From Ctena decussata (Eukaryota > Mollusca > Bivalvia > Lucinida > Lucinidae): a DNA stretch of 64,000 nt. The stretch lies in the NCBI GenBank assembly GCA_963989385.1, contig OZ022511.1, positions 310,001 to 374,000 of the forward strand. The letters run 5' to 3'. Positions within the stretch are counted from its first letter, which is position 1. Each line of letters starts with the position of its first letter. Below the pieces are notes generated by a model, which was not told the origin of the DNA, ran no database searches, and worked only from the letters and a program-made list of their open reading frames with translations. A program made the position numbers and the translations under genes. This document shows, one piece after another, positions 48,701 through 59,600 of the stretch.

Positions 48701-51700
48701 CTACTGCTCCGACGTTCAGCGACCGATAACATCCATCTTTACACTGTAAACGGTAATTACATAGGTACATGCCTGGGGCAAATAACAGCGCAAATAATTG
48801 TCCATGTGCAGAGTAATAAAGGAGCAAACTTTTATGTATGGGCTGCAGTGGAAGTTATTCTTAAAAGGTGACTTTCACGAATCGTTCTGAAACTCTGCTA
48901 AAATTACAGATAATTCCCATATATTTCTTGGGAAAATATCCCAGAAATTCTCCTTTCTCCGTTGTCGAGATATTCGAGGGCAAAGTCGTGCAGTTTACGA
49001 CTTCCAGGGGCTATAACTCGAAAACTAAAGAACGAGAATTTTTGGCACATATGGTCAATTGAATGTTTATCCCAACCCTCTCATTTGGCACTAGTTTCAG
49101 CCCGAATTGTGCAAGTCACCTAAGGAAACGAATCGTCCCGAACGTGTAGCCCAAATTGTGAAAATTTCAAACCGCTACTGCTTGCTTGTATGAGTAGGTA
49201 GCCATCTGAAACTTGGCATATATAAAGGCCATTAACATGTCTACATGCATGCACAATCTTATGTCAACTGATTGCATAACTTGCGAATTATAGGCCATCG
49301 AAATTTGTGTAAAGAAAAGTTTGTGCGACTTTAGCTCCCAAACGGAATAAAAGCTAAAGCTGAAATAGCCTTCATTCTATTTCACTTATTTGTGTCTACA
49401 CATGTATATGTTTTGCAGAGACTCAAAGCTCTTGAGAATGGAGAAAATGAGGTGTCAATTTTGCATTGGACCCTATGGGAAAATGCATTAAACGCCTACT
49501 GCTCCGACGTTCAGCGACCGATAACATCCATCTTTACACTGTAAACGGTAATTACATAGGTACATGCCTGGGGCAAATAACAGCGCAAATAATTGTCCAT
49601 GTGCAGAGTAATAAAGGAGCAAACTTTTATGTATGGGCTGCAGTGGAAGTTATTCTTAAAAGGTGACTTTCACGAATCGTTCTGAAACTCTGCTAAAATT
49701 ACAGATAATTCCCATATGTTTTTTGGGAAAAAATCCCAGAAATTCTCCTTTCTCCGTTGTCGAGATATTCGAGGGCAAAGTCGTGCAGTTTACGACTTCC
49801 AGGGGCTATAACTCGAAAACTAAAGAACGAGAATTTTTGGCACATATGGTCAATTGAATGTTTATCCCAACCCTCTCATTTGGCACTAGTTTCAGCCCGA
49901 ATTGTGCAAGTCACCTAAGGTCACGAATCGTCCCGAACGTGTAGCCCAAATTGTGAAAATTTCAAACCGCTACTGCTTGCTTGTATGAGTAGGTAGCCAT
50001 CTGAAACTTGGCATATATAAAGGCCATTAACATGTCTACATGCATGCACAATCTTATGTCAACTGATTGCATAACTTGCGAATTATAGGCCATCGAAATT
50101 TGTGTAAAGAAAAGTTTGTGCGACTTTAGCTCCCAAACGGAATAAAAGCTAAAGCTGAAATAGCCTTCATTCTATTTCACTTATTTGTGTCTACACATGT
50201 ATATGTTTTGCAGAGACTCAAAGCTCTTGAGAATGGAGAAAATGAGGTGTCAATTTTGCATTGGACCCTAGGGGAAAATGCATTAAACGCCTACTGCTCC
50301 GACGTTCAGCGACCGATAACATCCATCTTTACACTGTAAACGGTAATTACATAGGTACATGCCTGGGGCAAATAACAGCGCAAATAATTGTCCATGTGCA
50401 GAGTAATAAAGGAGCAAACTTTTATGTATGGGCTGCAGTGGAAGTTATTCTTAAAAGGTGACTTTCACGAATCGTTCTGAAACTCTGCTAAAATTACAGA
50501 TAATTCCCATATATTTCTTGGGAAAAAATCCCAGAAACTCTCCTTTCTCCGTTGTCGAGATATTCGAGGGCAAAGTCGTGCAGTTTACGACTTCTAGGGG
50601 CTATAACTCGAAAACTAAAGAACGAGAATTTTTGGCACATATGGTCAATTGAATGTTTATCCCAACCCTCTCATTTGGCACTAGTTTCAGCCCGAATTGT
50701 GCAAGTCACCTAAGGTCACGAATCGTCCCGAACGTGTAGCTCAAACTGTGAAAATTTCAAACCGCTACTGCTTGCTTGTATGAGTAGGTAGCCATCTGAA
50801 ACTTGGCATATATAAAGGCCATTAACATGTCTACATGCATGCACAATCTTATGTCAACTGATTGCATAACTTGCGAATTATAGGCCATCGAAATTTGTGT
50901 AAAGAAAAGTTTGTGCGACTTTAGCTCCCAAACGGAATAAAAGCTAAAGCTGAAATAGCCTTCATTCTATTTCACTTATTTGTGTCTACACATGTATATG
51001 TTTTGCAGAGACTCAAAGCTCTTGAGAATGGAGAAAATGAGGTGTCAATTTTGCATTGGACCCTATGGGAAAATGCATTAAACGCCTACTGCTCCGACGT
51101 TCAGCGACCGATAACATCTATCTTTACAATGTAAACGGTAATTACATAGGTACATGCCTGGGGCAAATAACAGCGCAAATAATTTTCCATGTGCAGAGTA
51201 ATAAAGGAGCAAACTTTTATGTATGGGCTGCAGTGGAAGTTATTCTTAAAAGGTGACTTTCACGAATCGTTCTGAAACTCTGCTAAAATTACAGATAATT
51301 CCCATATGTTTTTTGGGAAAAAATCCCAGAAATTCTCCTTTCTCCGTTGTCGAGATATTCGAGGGCAAAGTCGTGCAGTTTACGACTTCCAGGGGCTATA
51401 ACTCGAAAACTAAAGAACGAGAATTTTTGGCACATATGGTCAATTGAATGTTTATCCCAACCCTCTCATTTGGCACTAGTTTCAGCCCGAATTGTGCAAG
51501 TCACCTAAGGTCACGAATCGTCCCGAACGTGTAGCCCAAATTGTGAAAATTTCAAACCGCTACTGCTTGCTTGTATGAGTAGGTAGCCATCTGAAACTTG
51601 GCATATATAAAGGCCATTAACATGTCTACATGCATGCACAATCTTATGTCAACTGATTGCATAACTTGCGAATTATAGGCCATCGAAATTTGTGTAAAGA

Positions 51701-53384
51701 AAAGTTTGTGCGACTTTAGCTCCCAAACGGAATAAAAGCTAAAGCTGAAATAGCCTTCATTCTATTTCACTTATTTGTGTCTACACATGTATATGTTTTG
51801 CAGAGACTCAAAGCTCTTGAGAATGGAGAAAATGAGGTGTCAATTTTGCATTGGACCCTAGGGGAAAATGCATTAAACGCCTACTGCTCCGACGTTCAGC
51901 GACCGATAACATCCATCTTTACACTGTAAACGGTAATTACATAGGTACATGCCTGGGGCAAATAACAGCGCAAATAATTGTCCATGTGCAGAGTAATAAA
52001 GGAGCAAACTTTTATGTATGGGCTGCAGTGGAAGTTATTCTTAAAAGGTGACTTTCACGAATCGTTCTGAAACTCTGCTAAAATTACAGATAATTCCCAT
52101 ATATTTCTTGGGAAAAAATCCCAGAAACTCTCCTTTCTCCGTTGTCGAGATATTCGAGGGCAAAGTCGTGCAGTTTACGACTTCTAGGGGCTATAACTCG
52201 AAAACTAAAGAACGAGAATTTTTGGCACATATGGTCAATTGAATGTTTATCCCAACCCTCTCATTTGGCACTAGTTTCAGCCCGAATTGTGCAAGTCACC
52301 TAAGGTCACGAATCGTCCCGAACGTGTAGCTCAAACTGTGAAAATTTCAAACCGCTACTGCTTGCTTGTATGAGTAAGTAGCCATCTGAAACTTGGCATA
52401 TATAAAGGCCATTAACATGTCTACATGCATGCACAATCTTATGTCAACTGATTGCATAACTTGCGAATTATAGGCCATCGAAATTTGTGTAAAGAAAAGT
52501 TTGTGCGACTTTAGCTCCCAAACGGAATAAAAGCTAAAGCTGAAATAGCCTTCATTCTATTTCACTTATTTGTGTCTACACATGTATATGTTTTGCAGAG
52601 ACTCAAAGCTCTTGAGAATGGAGAAAATGAGGTGTCAATTTTGCATTGGACCCTATGGGAAAATGCATTAAACGCCTACTGCTCCGACGTTCAGCGACCG
52701 ATAACATCTATCTTTACAATGTAAACGGTAATTACATAGGTACATGCCTGGGGCAAATAACAGCGCAAATAATTTTCCATGTGCAGAGTAATAAAGGAGC
52801 AAACTTTTATGTATGGGCTGCAGTGGAAGTTATTCTTAAAAGGTGACTTTCACGAATCGTTCTGAAACTCTGCTAAAATTACAGATAATTCCCATATATT
52901 TCTTGGGAAAAAATCCCAGAAATTCTCCTTTCTCCGTTGTCGAGATATTCGAGGGCAAAGTCGTGCAGTTTACGACTTCCAGGGGCTATAACTCGAAAAC
53001 TAAAGAACGAGAATTTTTGGCACATATGGTCAATTGAATGTTTATCCCAACCCTCTCATTTGGCACTAGTTTCAGCCCGAATTGTGCAAGTCACCTAAGG
53101 TCACGAATCGTCCCGAACGTGTAGCCCAAATTGTGAAAATTTCAAACCGCTACTGCTTGCTTGTATGAGTAGGTAGCCATCTGAAACTTGGCATATATAA
53201 AGGCCATTAACATGTCTACATGCATGCACAATCTTATGTCAACTGATTGCATAACTTGCGAATTATAGGCCATCGAAATTTGTGTAAAGAAAAGTTTGTG
53301 CGACTTTAGCTCCCAAACGGAATAAAAGCTAAAGCTGAAATAGCCTTCATTCTATTTCACTTATTTGTGTCTACACATGTATAT
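45733..53384 (+). repeat. Satellite array D: about 9.6 monomers of 795 bp
   Basis: Monomers start at 45733 and 46528, then at 795-bp steps shifted by one because of an A6-to-A5 deletion at 46549-46553, the same deletion as in array A near 11548. Array-C-type variants occur (GCACGTATGG near 47458, AAGGAAACG near 47535 and 49124, AAAATATCCC near 48936). The last monomer is cut 498 bp in by E5 and continues after it. The segment 49718-52897 is a tandem dimer repeat. No gene is seen. Confidence 0.97.
49718..52897 (+). repeat. 1590-bp (two-monomer) higher-order repeat, two tandem units
   Basis: Units 49718-51307 and 51308-52897. Private variants recurring 1590 bp apart: CATATGTTTTTTGGG (49718/51308), CCTAGGGGAAA (50271/51861), GAAACTCTCC (50538/52128), CTTCTAGGGG (50594/52184), GTAGCTCAAACTG (50740/52330), ATCTATCTTTACAATG (51119/52709) and ATTTTCCATG (51184/52774). 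One difference was found (G at 50787, A at 52377). This is a very recent unequal exchange, or an assembly duplication. Confidence 0.88.
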
Positions 53385-53418
53385 GAGCCCGTCCAGATAG
53401 AAATCGACCTTATGACAT
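53385..53418 (+). repeat. TIR of E5, window-left end (34 bp)
   Basis: Begins GAGCCCGTCCAGATAG; corresponds to the right end of the E2 orientation. Preceded by TSD ATAT at 53381-53384. Confidence 0.95.
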
Positions 53419-53439
53419 GCGACGTTAAACTGAGATAAA

Positions 53440-53465
53440 TGACGTCAAAGTTTGACGTTACGTCA
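53440..53465. promoter_or_regulatory. Subterminal TGACGT palindrome cluster in E5
   Basis: TGACGTCA, CGTCAAAGTTTGACG and TGACGTTACGTCA overlap here, at the same distance from the end as in E2. The block survives despite heavy divergence elsewhere in E5. Confidence 0.45.
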
Positions 53466-53752
53466 GACGATTTTCCCGCTGTTTCACACGGCATATGATT
53501 GAACTTTAACATGAATGTTAATAGTGTGGGAAACCACCATAGGAGCATATTTGTTGCCAGGAGTCCGGAAATATGATTCTTTAAAGCATTATGCATAACC
53601 AAAAGTGCAGTTTGCGTTTAGAACCGAATTTAATAAATTGAAAAAAGTCTTTTATTGGCAGATGCGTAAAAAAGGTTGAGACTTGCGACAGTTCTGGTCC
53701 CGTTTTAGTTCATTTTCATTTTTGATCTAGAGAAAATAATTTTCAATCTCGG

Positions 53753-53792
53753 ATAATAATTATAATAATAATATTATTATATATATATATAT
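53753..53792 (+). repeat. AT-rich microsatellite in E5
   Basis: TAATAAT units followed by an (AT)n run; the counterpart of the (TTA)n tract in E2-E4. Confidence 0.9.
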
Positions 53793-54091
53793 CAAGAGTA
53801 AAATCCCGAACCGAAAAAAAGCACCTCGCGCCTATAGCTTTGTTTAGGTATACAAACACCGTCAGCGTATTCATGCATTCACTGACATTGTCTACAATTT
53901 TTCAGTCTAAACTGCAAGTCAACAAAAAAAAATGAAGATAAATTCTTGTGAAAAAGCAATTTCAAGTGTTCATGCACTGCTTGTCTTCTATACCACCGAC
54001 TGCCAGGTCGAAGGTAAATTTGCAACACGATTTGTTCCCACTCCTCCAGTGCCGGGGCGTCCTACTGATTGGGAACATTGTAGGGCAAGAG

Positions 54092-54111
54092 CCTACTGTG
54101 CTTACAGTAGG
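54092..54111 (+). repeat. Conserved internal hairpin, E5 copy (8-bp stem)
   Basis: CCTACTGT and ACAGTAGG arms with loop GCTT. The stem is unchanged from E2-E4 and one pair longer, although loop and flanks differ. Confidence 0.5.
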
Positions 54112-54572
54112 TGCGGGTGGGGGTTGTTTGGGCATTTTTTCTCTCGTCTATCATTTCTCTTCTTTCTCCCTCTCTCTTGGAGACAGACTGAAATACTGTC
54201 TAAAAGGGACGTCCCCCCCACACACACAAAAAAAAAAATCAATCAATCAATCCTCTCCTGCCTCTCAGCGCTGATGAATGCCGGGTGACAAACGGCAAAG
54301 GGCGGCATAAAGAAATGTCGTCTGAATCTTAATGTATCTAAATGGAGGAAGACAAAACGCTTTCCAATTTTTACACAGTTTTCGGAGATCCTGAACCATT
54401 TTGATCGACTTACAAATCCTTGTCCAATGAGATGAAAATTGCGAGTTTAAGTCAAAAGTCATTCTGGTGGTTTTTTTTCCCCCTTAAGCTTATACATTTT
54501 TTTTTATATATTTTTATCTTTTCCCTGTTTATATTGCTTGTGGTTGGTGATGATAGTTTGTAAAATAAATTA

Positions 54573-54790
54573 AACTCTCCATAGTCCTACCAGTGGTAAA
54601 AACCGCCGAAATACAAATCATTATAAAACTGTACAGCCTTCAAAATGTGTGCTAATATGTCAGTTGATATGTTTTTTGTATCAAAAAACTGGCAAAAAAG
54701 AAAATAATATGGTCTTTGTCTCTGGTTCCCCGTTAAGCAATGAAATACAATCAATTGGGATCCTTGCCTCACATTTTTGTACACTGTATT
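54573..54790 (+). repeat. Internal inverted-repeat arm 1 in E5
   Basis: From CTCCATAGTCCTACCAG to about AATTGGGATCCTTGCC this stretch is similar to the reverse complement of about 55425-55665 (CTCCATATTCCTATCAG ... AACTGGCAAAAAA ... AATTGGGTCCC). It includes sequence that E2 lacks, so it came from an E5-like relative. It appears to be part of a roughly 490-bp inverted insertion. Identity was judged by eye, not computed. Confidence 0.6.
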
Positions 54791-55205
54791 TTTATCACCT
54801 GTTAAACGCCTGTACCTTGTATTTTCACCTCCTGTACCTTGTGTTTTTACCATATGATAAAGCTTGTGAAATCGAAAGTAGGTCATTTTAGTTGCAAAGT
54901 TATTTTTTAAATCTTTTTTATGATAAACTCAAGGACCGTTTGATTTTTCAAAGCCGGCCTATCACGATAATAATCAATGGCGAAACTGTAGTGAGAAGCT
55001 TGCAGGGATACCTCACGATAAGATAGTTCATGCTGATAGAGCAATGGGGCTTTTAAGAAATTAAAAAAAAATGATATTTTACTTCCTTTAAAATTGTGAT
55101 TTGTTTGCTTTTCCGCAGTTTGGTATCTCAAAGTCCATACCTGATGCCACAGCGACGATTTTATTTTTGTTACGGACACAGAAAATATAAGAGCACGTCC
55201 TCTTT

Positions 55206-55221
55206 CTAAAGAGACGCCTAT
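55206..55221 (-). other. Single-copy 16-bp site in E5 matching the direct repeats of E2
   Basis: The reverse complement reads ATAGGCGTCTCTTTAG, once only, where E2-E4 have two versions flanking 92 bp of GC-rich sequence. It is either the empty site or the product of a recombination deletion. Confidence 0.65.
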
Positions 55222-55424
55222 ATAATCAAGAAATCCGTTTTAACCAAAAGGTGGCATAGGTGTGGAGGTTGAAAAGCGGGAGGGGAGGAACTCGTATTAA
55301 AACGCCACTGAGTTACCTAAAAAGGTTGAAAAATTATTTTAGTCTTTTAAGCTGGCAAGTAAAATTACCTCCTTTCGAGTTTTTTTTTTGTTTTTTTTTT
55401 CAGCTTGAACAAAATTGTACTATA

Positions 55425-55665
55425 CAAGCCTGGGACCCAATTTATTGTCTTACCCTTGTTTATATTGCATTGGTGGACGGGAAACTATAGAACAAGAAAT
55501 TGTGTTTTGCTGAGCAGTTAGACAGTTTTCATTTTTTTGCCAGTTATCTGGCACAGTAAATGCTCATCAACCCACATTTTGTCACCAATCATGGAGGTTG
55601 ACTGATTTTCAAAACAATTTGTGTTTAGGCGATTTTACAGCTGATAGGAATATGGAGACTTTAAT
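55425..55665 (-). repeat. Internal inverted-repeat arm 2 in E5
   Basis: The positionally expected copy of this element segment (E2 counterpart near 15664-15770). Pairs with arm 1 across about 635 bp, giving E5 a large imperfect foldback. Confidence 0.6.
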
Positions 55666-56425
55666 AGAACATGCATGCAATCATTTGTATGCAAATAAAC
55701 TCAGCCTTCGCATCAATACCGGCCTTTGGGCCTGGTAAATTGTATGGTGAACAGATAGATGCTCCAAAGGAGAAATGATAATTCTTGTGACGTGGCATAT
55801 GGTACTTGTCTATGATTTCCCATCATTTTTACAAAGGGAAACAACTTTTATGACTTTCTCTTTTTGCTTCCTCGGACGACGTAGTCTTCCGAAATGCGGT
55901 CTACCCTTAAAGTTAAAATGCTGCTGAAGGACTCTGGCACAGGAACAACAAATTCTTTGCTTTATTAAAAAGAAAATTACAAACTTTAAGTCCATTTCTT
56001 ATTCATCGTTAGAAACTGTCGAAGTATTTCAAAACATCAAAAGACATGTTTTGCTTTATTCACTCGAAGCCATAGGAGCACCGGAGGTATGAAGTTTCCG
56101 GATTGTCCGTACGTGCGACAATACTTAAGCATGTCGGTCAGTCCGAATATTAAGCATATTGCTGCTAAAGCTGCTTTTCGGAAAATATATTTGTTACCAT
56201 TCGAGCTAAAGGGATCCTACTTGATATGACATTTATCTGGATCAAAGTCTTTCCATCTTTTCTACCTATCCCAAGGGGCATGTCCCAGGGTAGGGCCAAA
56301 GTCTTGAGCTGTGTTGCAGGAAAATTTACTCATACTGATAACATGCGTTTGCTGTGTTAACGTTAGTAATAATGATATACATTTCAAGGGAAAACATTGG
56401 TAATGGCGTTATCCATAAGAGTGTA

Positions 56426-56439
56426 ACGTGACGTCACGT
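56426..56439. promoter_or_regulatory. 14-bp perfect palindrome ACGTGACGTCACGT in E5
   Basis: About 190 bp inside the window-right end, equivalent to the TGACGTCA at 14898-14905 in E2. It keeps the TGACGTCA core and extends it on both sides. Confidence 0.45.
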
Positions 56440-56594
56440 AACGTCATTAATTCTGGCAAATTTCATTTGATACCAGTGTGTTTAAAACTGCCATAACGTC
56501 CTTAAAAATCAAGATAACTTCAAACGGTTTTTAACTTTTTGTTCTATAATGGCATGCGCATTCAGATAACAGAAAATCTAAAATTCGATTTTTT

Positions 56595-56628
56595 ATGTCA
56601 TAAGGTCGATTTCTATCTGGACGGGCTC
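56595..56628 (-). repeat. TIR of E5, window-right end (34 bp)
   Basis: Reverse complement of 53385-53418; followed by TSD ATAT at 56629-56632. Confidence 0.95.
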
Positions 56629-59600
56629 ATATGTTTTGCAGAGACTCAAAGCTCTTGAGAATGGAGAAAATGAGGTGTCAATTTTGCATTGGACCCTATG
56701 GGAAAATGCATTAAACGCCTACTGCTCCGACGTTCAGCGACCGATAACATCCATCTTTACACTGTAAACGGTAATTACATAGGTACATGCCTGGGGCAAA
56801 TAACAACGCAAATAATTGTCCAAGTGCAGAGTAATAAAGGAGCAAACTTTTATGTATGGGCTGCAGTGGAAGTTATTCTTAAAAGGTGACTTTCACGAAT
56901 CGTTCTGAAACTCTGCTAAAATTACAGATAATTCCCATATATTTCTTGGGAAAAAATCCCAGAAATTCTCCTTTCTCCGTTGTCGAGATATTCGAGGGCA
57001 AAGTCGTGCAGTTTACGACTTCCAGGGGCTATAACTCGAAAACTAAAGAGCGAGAATTTTTGGCACATATGGTCAATTGAATGTTTATCCCAACCCTCTC
57101 ATTTGGCACTAGTTTCAGCCCGAATTGTGCAAGTCACCTAAGGTCACGAATCGTCCCGAATGTGTAGCCCAAATTGTGAAAATTTCAAACCGCTACTGCT
57201 TGCTTGTATGAGTAAGTAGCCATCTGAAACTTGGCATATATAAAGGCCATTAACATGTCTACATGCATGCACAATCTTATGTCAACTGATTGCATAACTT
57301 GCGAATTATAGGCCATCGAAATTTGTGTAAAGAAAAGTTTGTGCGACTTTAGCTCCCAAACGGAATAAAAGCTAAAGCTGAAATAGCCTTCATTCTATTT
57401 CACTTATTTGTGTCTACACATGTATATGTTTTGCAGAGACTCAAAGCTCTTGAGAATGGAGAAAATGAGGTGTCAATTTTGCATTGGACCCTATGGGAAA
57501 ATGCATTAAACGCCTACTGCTCCGACGTTCAGCGACCGATAACATCCATCTTTACACTGTAAACGGTAATTACATAGGTACATGCCTGGGGCAAATAACA
57601 GCGCAAATAATTGTCCATGTGCAGAGTAATAAAGGAGCAAACTTTTATGTATGGGCTGCAGTGGAAGTTATTCTTAAAAGGTGACTTTCACGAATCGTTC
57701 TGAAACTCTGCTAAAATTACAGATAATTCCCATATATTTCTTGGGAAAAAATCCCAGAAATTCTCCTTTCTCCGTTGTCGAGATATTCGAGGGCAAAGTC
57801 GTGCAGTTTACGACTTCCAGGGGCTATAACTCGAAAACTAAAGAACGAGAATTTTTGGCACATATGGTCAATTGAATGTTTATCTCAACCCTCTCATTTG
57901 GCACTAGTTTCAGCCCGAATTGTGCAAGTCACCTAAGGTCACGAATCGTCCCGAACGTGTAGCCCAAACTGTGAAAATTTCAAACCGCTACTGCTTGCTT
58001 GTATGAGTAGGTAGCCATCTGAAACTTGGCATAAATAAAGGCCATTAACATGTCTACATGCATGCACAATCTTATGTTCACTGATTGCATAACTTGCGAA
58101 TTATAGGCCATCGAAATTTGTGTAAAGAAAAGTTTGTGCGACTTTAGCTCCCAAACGGAATAAAAGCTAAAGCTGAAATAGCCTTCATTCTATTTCACTT
58201 ATTTGTGTCTACACATGTATATGTTTTGCAGAGACTCAAAGCTCTTGAGAATGGAGAAAATGAGGTGTCATTTTGCATTGGACCCTATGGGAAAATGCAT
58301 TAAACGCCTACTGCTCCGACGTTCAGCGACCGATAACATCCATCTTTACACTGTAAACGGTAATTACATAGGTACATGCCTGGGGCAAATAACAGCGCAA
58401 ATAATTGTCCATGTGCAGAGTAATAAAGGAGCAAATTTTTATGTATGGGCTGCAGTGGAAGTTATTCTTAAAAGGTGACTTTCACGAATCGTTCTGAAAC
58501 TCTGCTAAAATTACAGATAATTCCCATATATTTCTTGGGAAAAAATCCCAGAAATTCTCCTTTCTCCGTTGTCGAGATATTCGAGGGCAAAGTCGTGCAG
58601 TTTACGACTTCCAGGGGCTATAACTCGAAAACTAAAGAACGAGAATTTTTAGCACATATGGTCAATTGAATGTTTATCCCAACCCTCTCATTTGGCACTA
58701 GTTTCAGCCCGAATTGTGCAAGTCACCTAAGGTCACGAATCGTCCCGAACGTGTAGCCCAAATTGTGAAAATTTCAAACCGCTACTGCTTGCTTGTATGA
58801 GTAGGTAGCCATCTGAAACTTGGCATATATAAAGGCCATTAACATGTCTACATGCATGCACAATCTTATGTCAACTGATTGCATAACTTGCGAATTATAG
58901 GCCATCGAAATTTGTGTAAAGAAAAGTTTGTGCGACTTTAGCTCCCAAACGGAATAAAAGCTAAAGCTGAAATAGCCTTCATTCTATTTCACTTATTTGT
59001 GTCTACACATGTATATGTTTTGCAGAGACTCAAAGCTCTTGAGAATGGAGAAAATGAGGTGTCAATTTTGCATTGGACCCTATGGGAAAATGCATTAAAC
59101 GCCTACTGCTCCGACGTTCAGCGACCGATAACATCCATCTTTACACTGTAAACGGTAATTACATAGGTACATGCCTGGGGCAAATAACAACGCAAATAAT
59201 TGTCCATGTGCAGAGTAATAAAGGAGCAAACTTTTATGTATGGGCTGCAGTGGAAGTTATTCTTAAAAGGTGACTTTCACGAATCGTTCTGAAACTCTGC
59301 TAAAATTACAGATAATTCCCATATATTTCTTGGGAAAAAATCCCAGAAATTCTCCTTTCTCCGTTGTCGAGATATTCGAGGGCAAAGTCGTGCAGTTTAC
59401 GACTTCCAGGGGCTATAACTCGAAAACTAAAGAACGAGAATATTTGGCACATATGGTCAATTGAATGTTTATCCCAACCCTCTCATTTGGCACTAGTTTC
59501 AGCCCGAATTGTGCAAGTCACCTAAGGTCACGAATCGTCCCGAACGTGTAGCCCAAATTGTGAAAATTTCAAACCGCTACTGCTTGCTTGTATGAGTAGG

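Larger units (their letters stand above)
53385..56628 (-). mobile_element. Element E5, 3244-bp diverged TIR transposon in opposite orientation
   Basis: TIRs of 34 bp (53385-53418 and 56595-56628) match those of E2-E4, with TSD ATAT at 53381-53384 and 56629-56632. Excising it with one ATAT restores a 795-bp monomer (498 + 301 - 4). The interior aligns to E2 in reverse complement throughout, but with many substitutions and indels, so it is a separate subfamily and a separate transposition. Compared with E2 it lacks the 92-bp GC-rich segment, has about 490 bp extra at about 54573-55058 that is an inverted copy of another part of the element, and has about 200 bp (about 55361-55551) that E2 lacks. 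These roughly account for the 593-bp length difference. The longest frames are 118 and 108 codons (53932-54288 and 53948-54274) and overlap low-complexity sequence; I do not regard them as genes. Confidence 0.9.

Noticed and set aside
53932..54288. 118- and 108-codon overlapping frames in E5
   Set aside because: They overlap each other in different frames, run through poly(A) and TCAATCAATCAA low complexity, and have no counterpart in E2-E4.
54267..54300. CTGATGA followed by a TGCC/GGCA stem in E5, resembling the start of a hammerhead ribozyme
   Set aside because: The required GAAA after stem II is absent, there is no closing stem, and E2-E4 do not conserve it.
58203..58478. 91-codon frame joining the upstream sequence to the usual 66-codon satellite frame
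   Set aside because: Produced by a 1-bp deletion (GTCATTTTGC) in one copy; a fusion by frameshift, not a gene.
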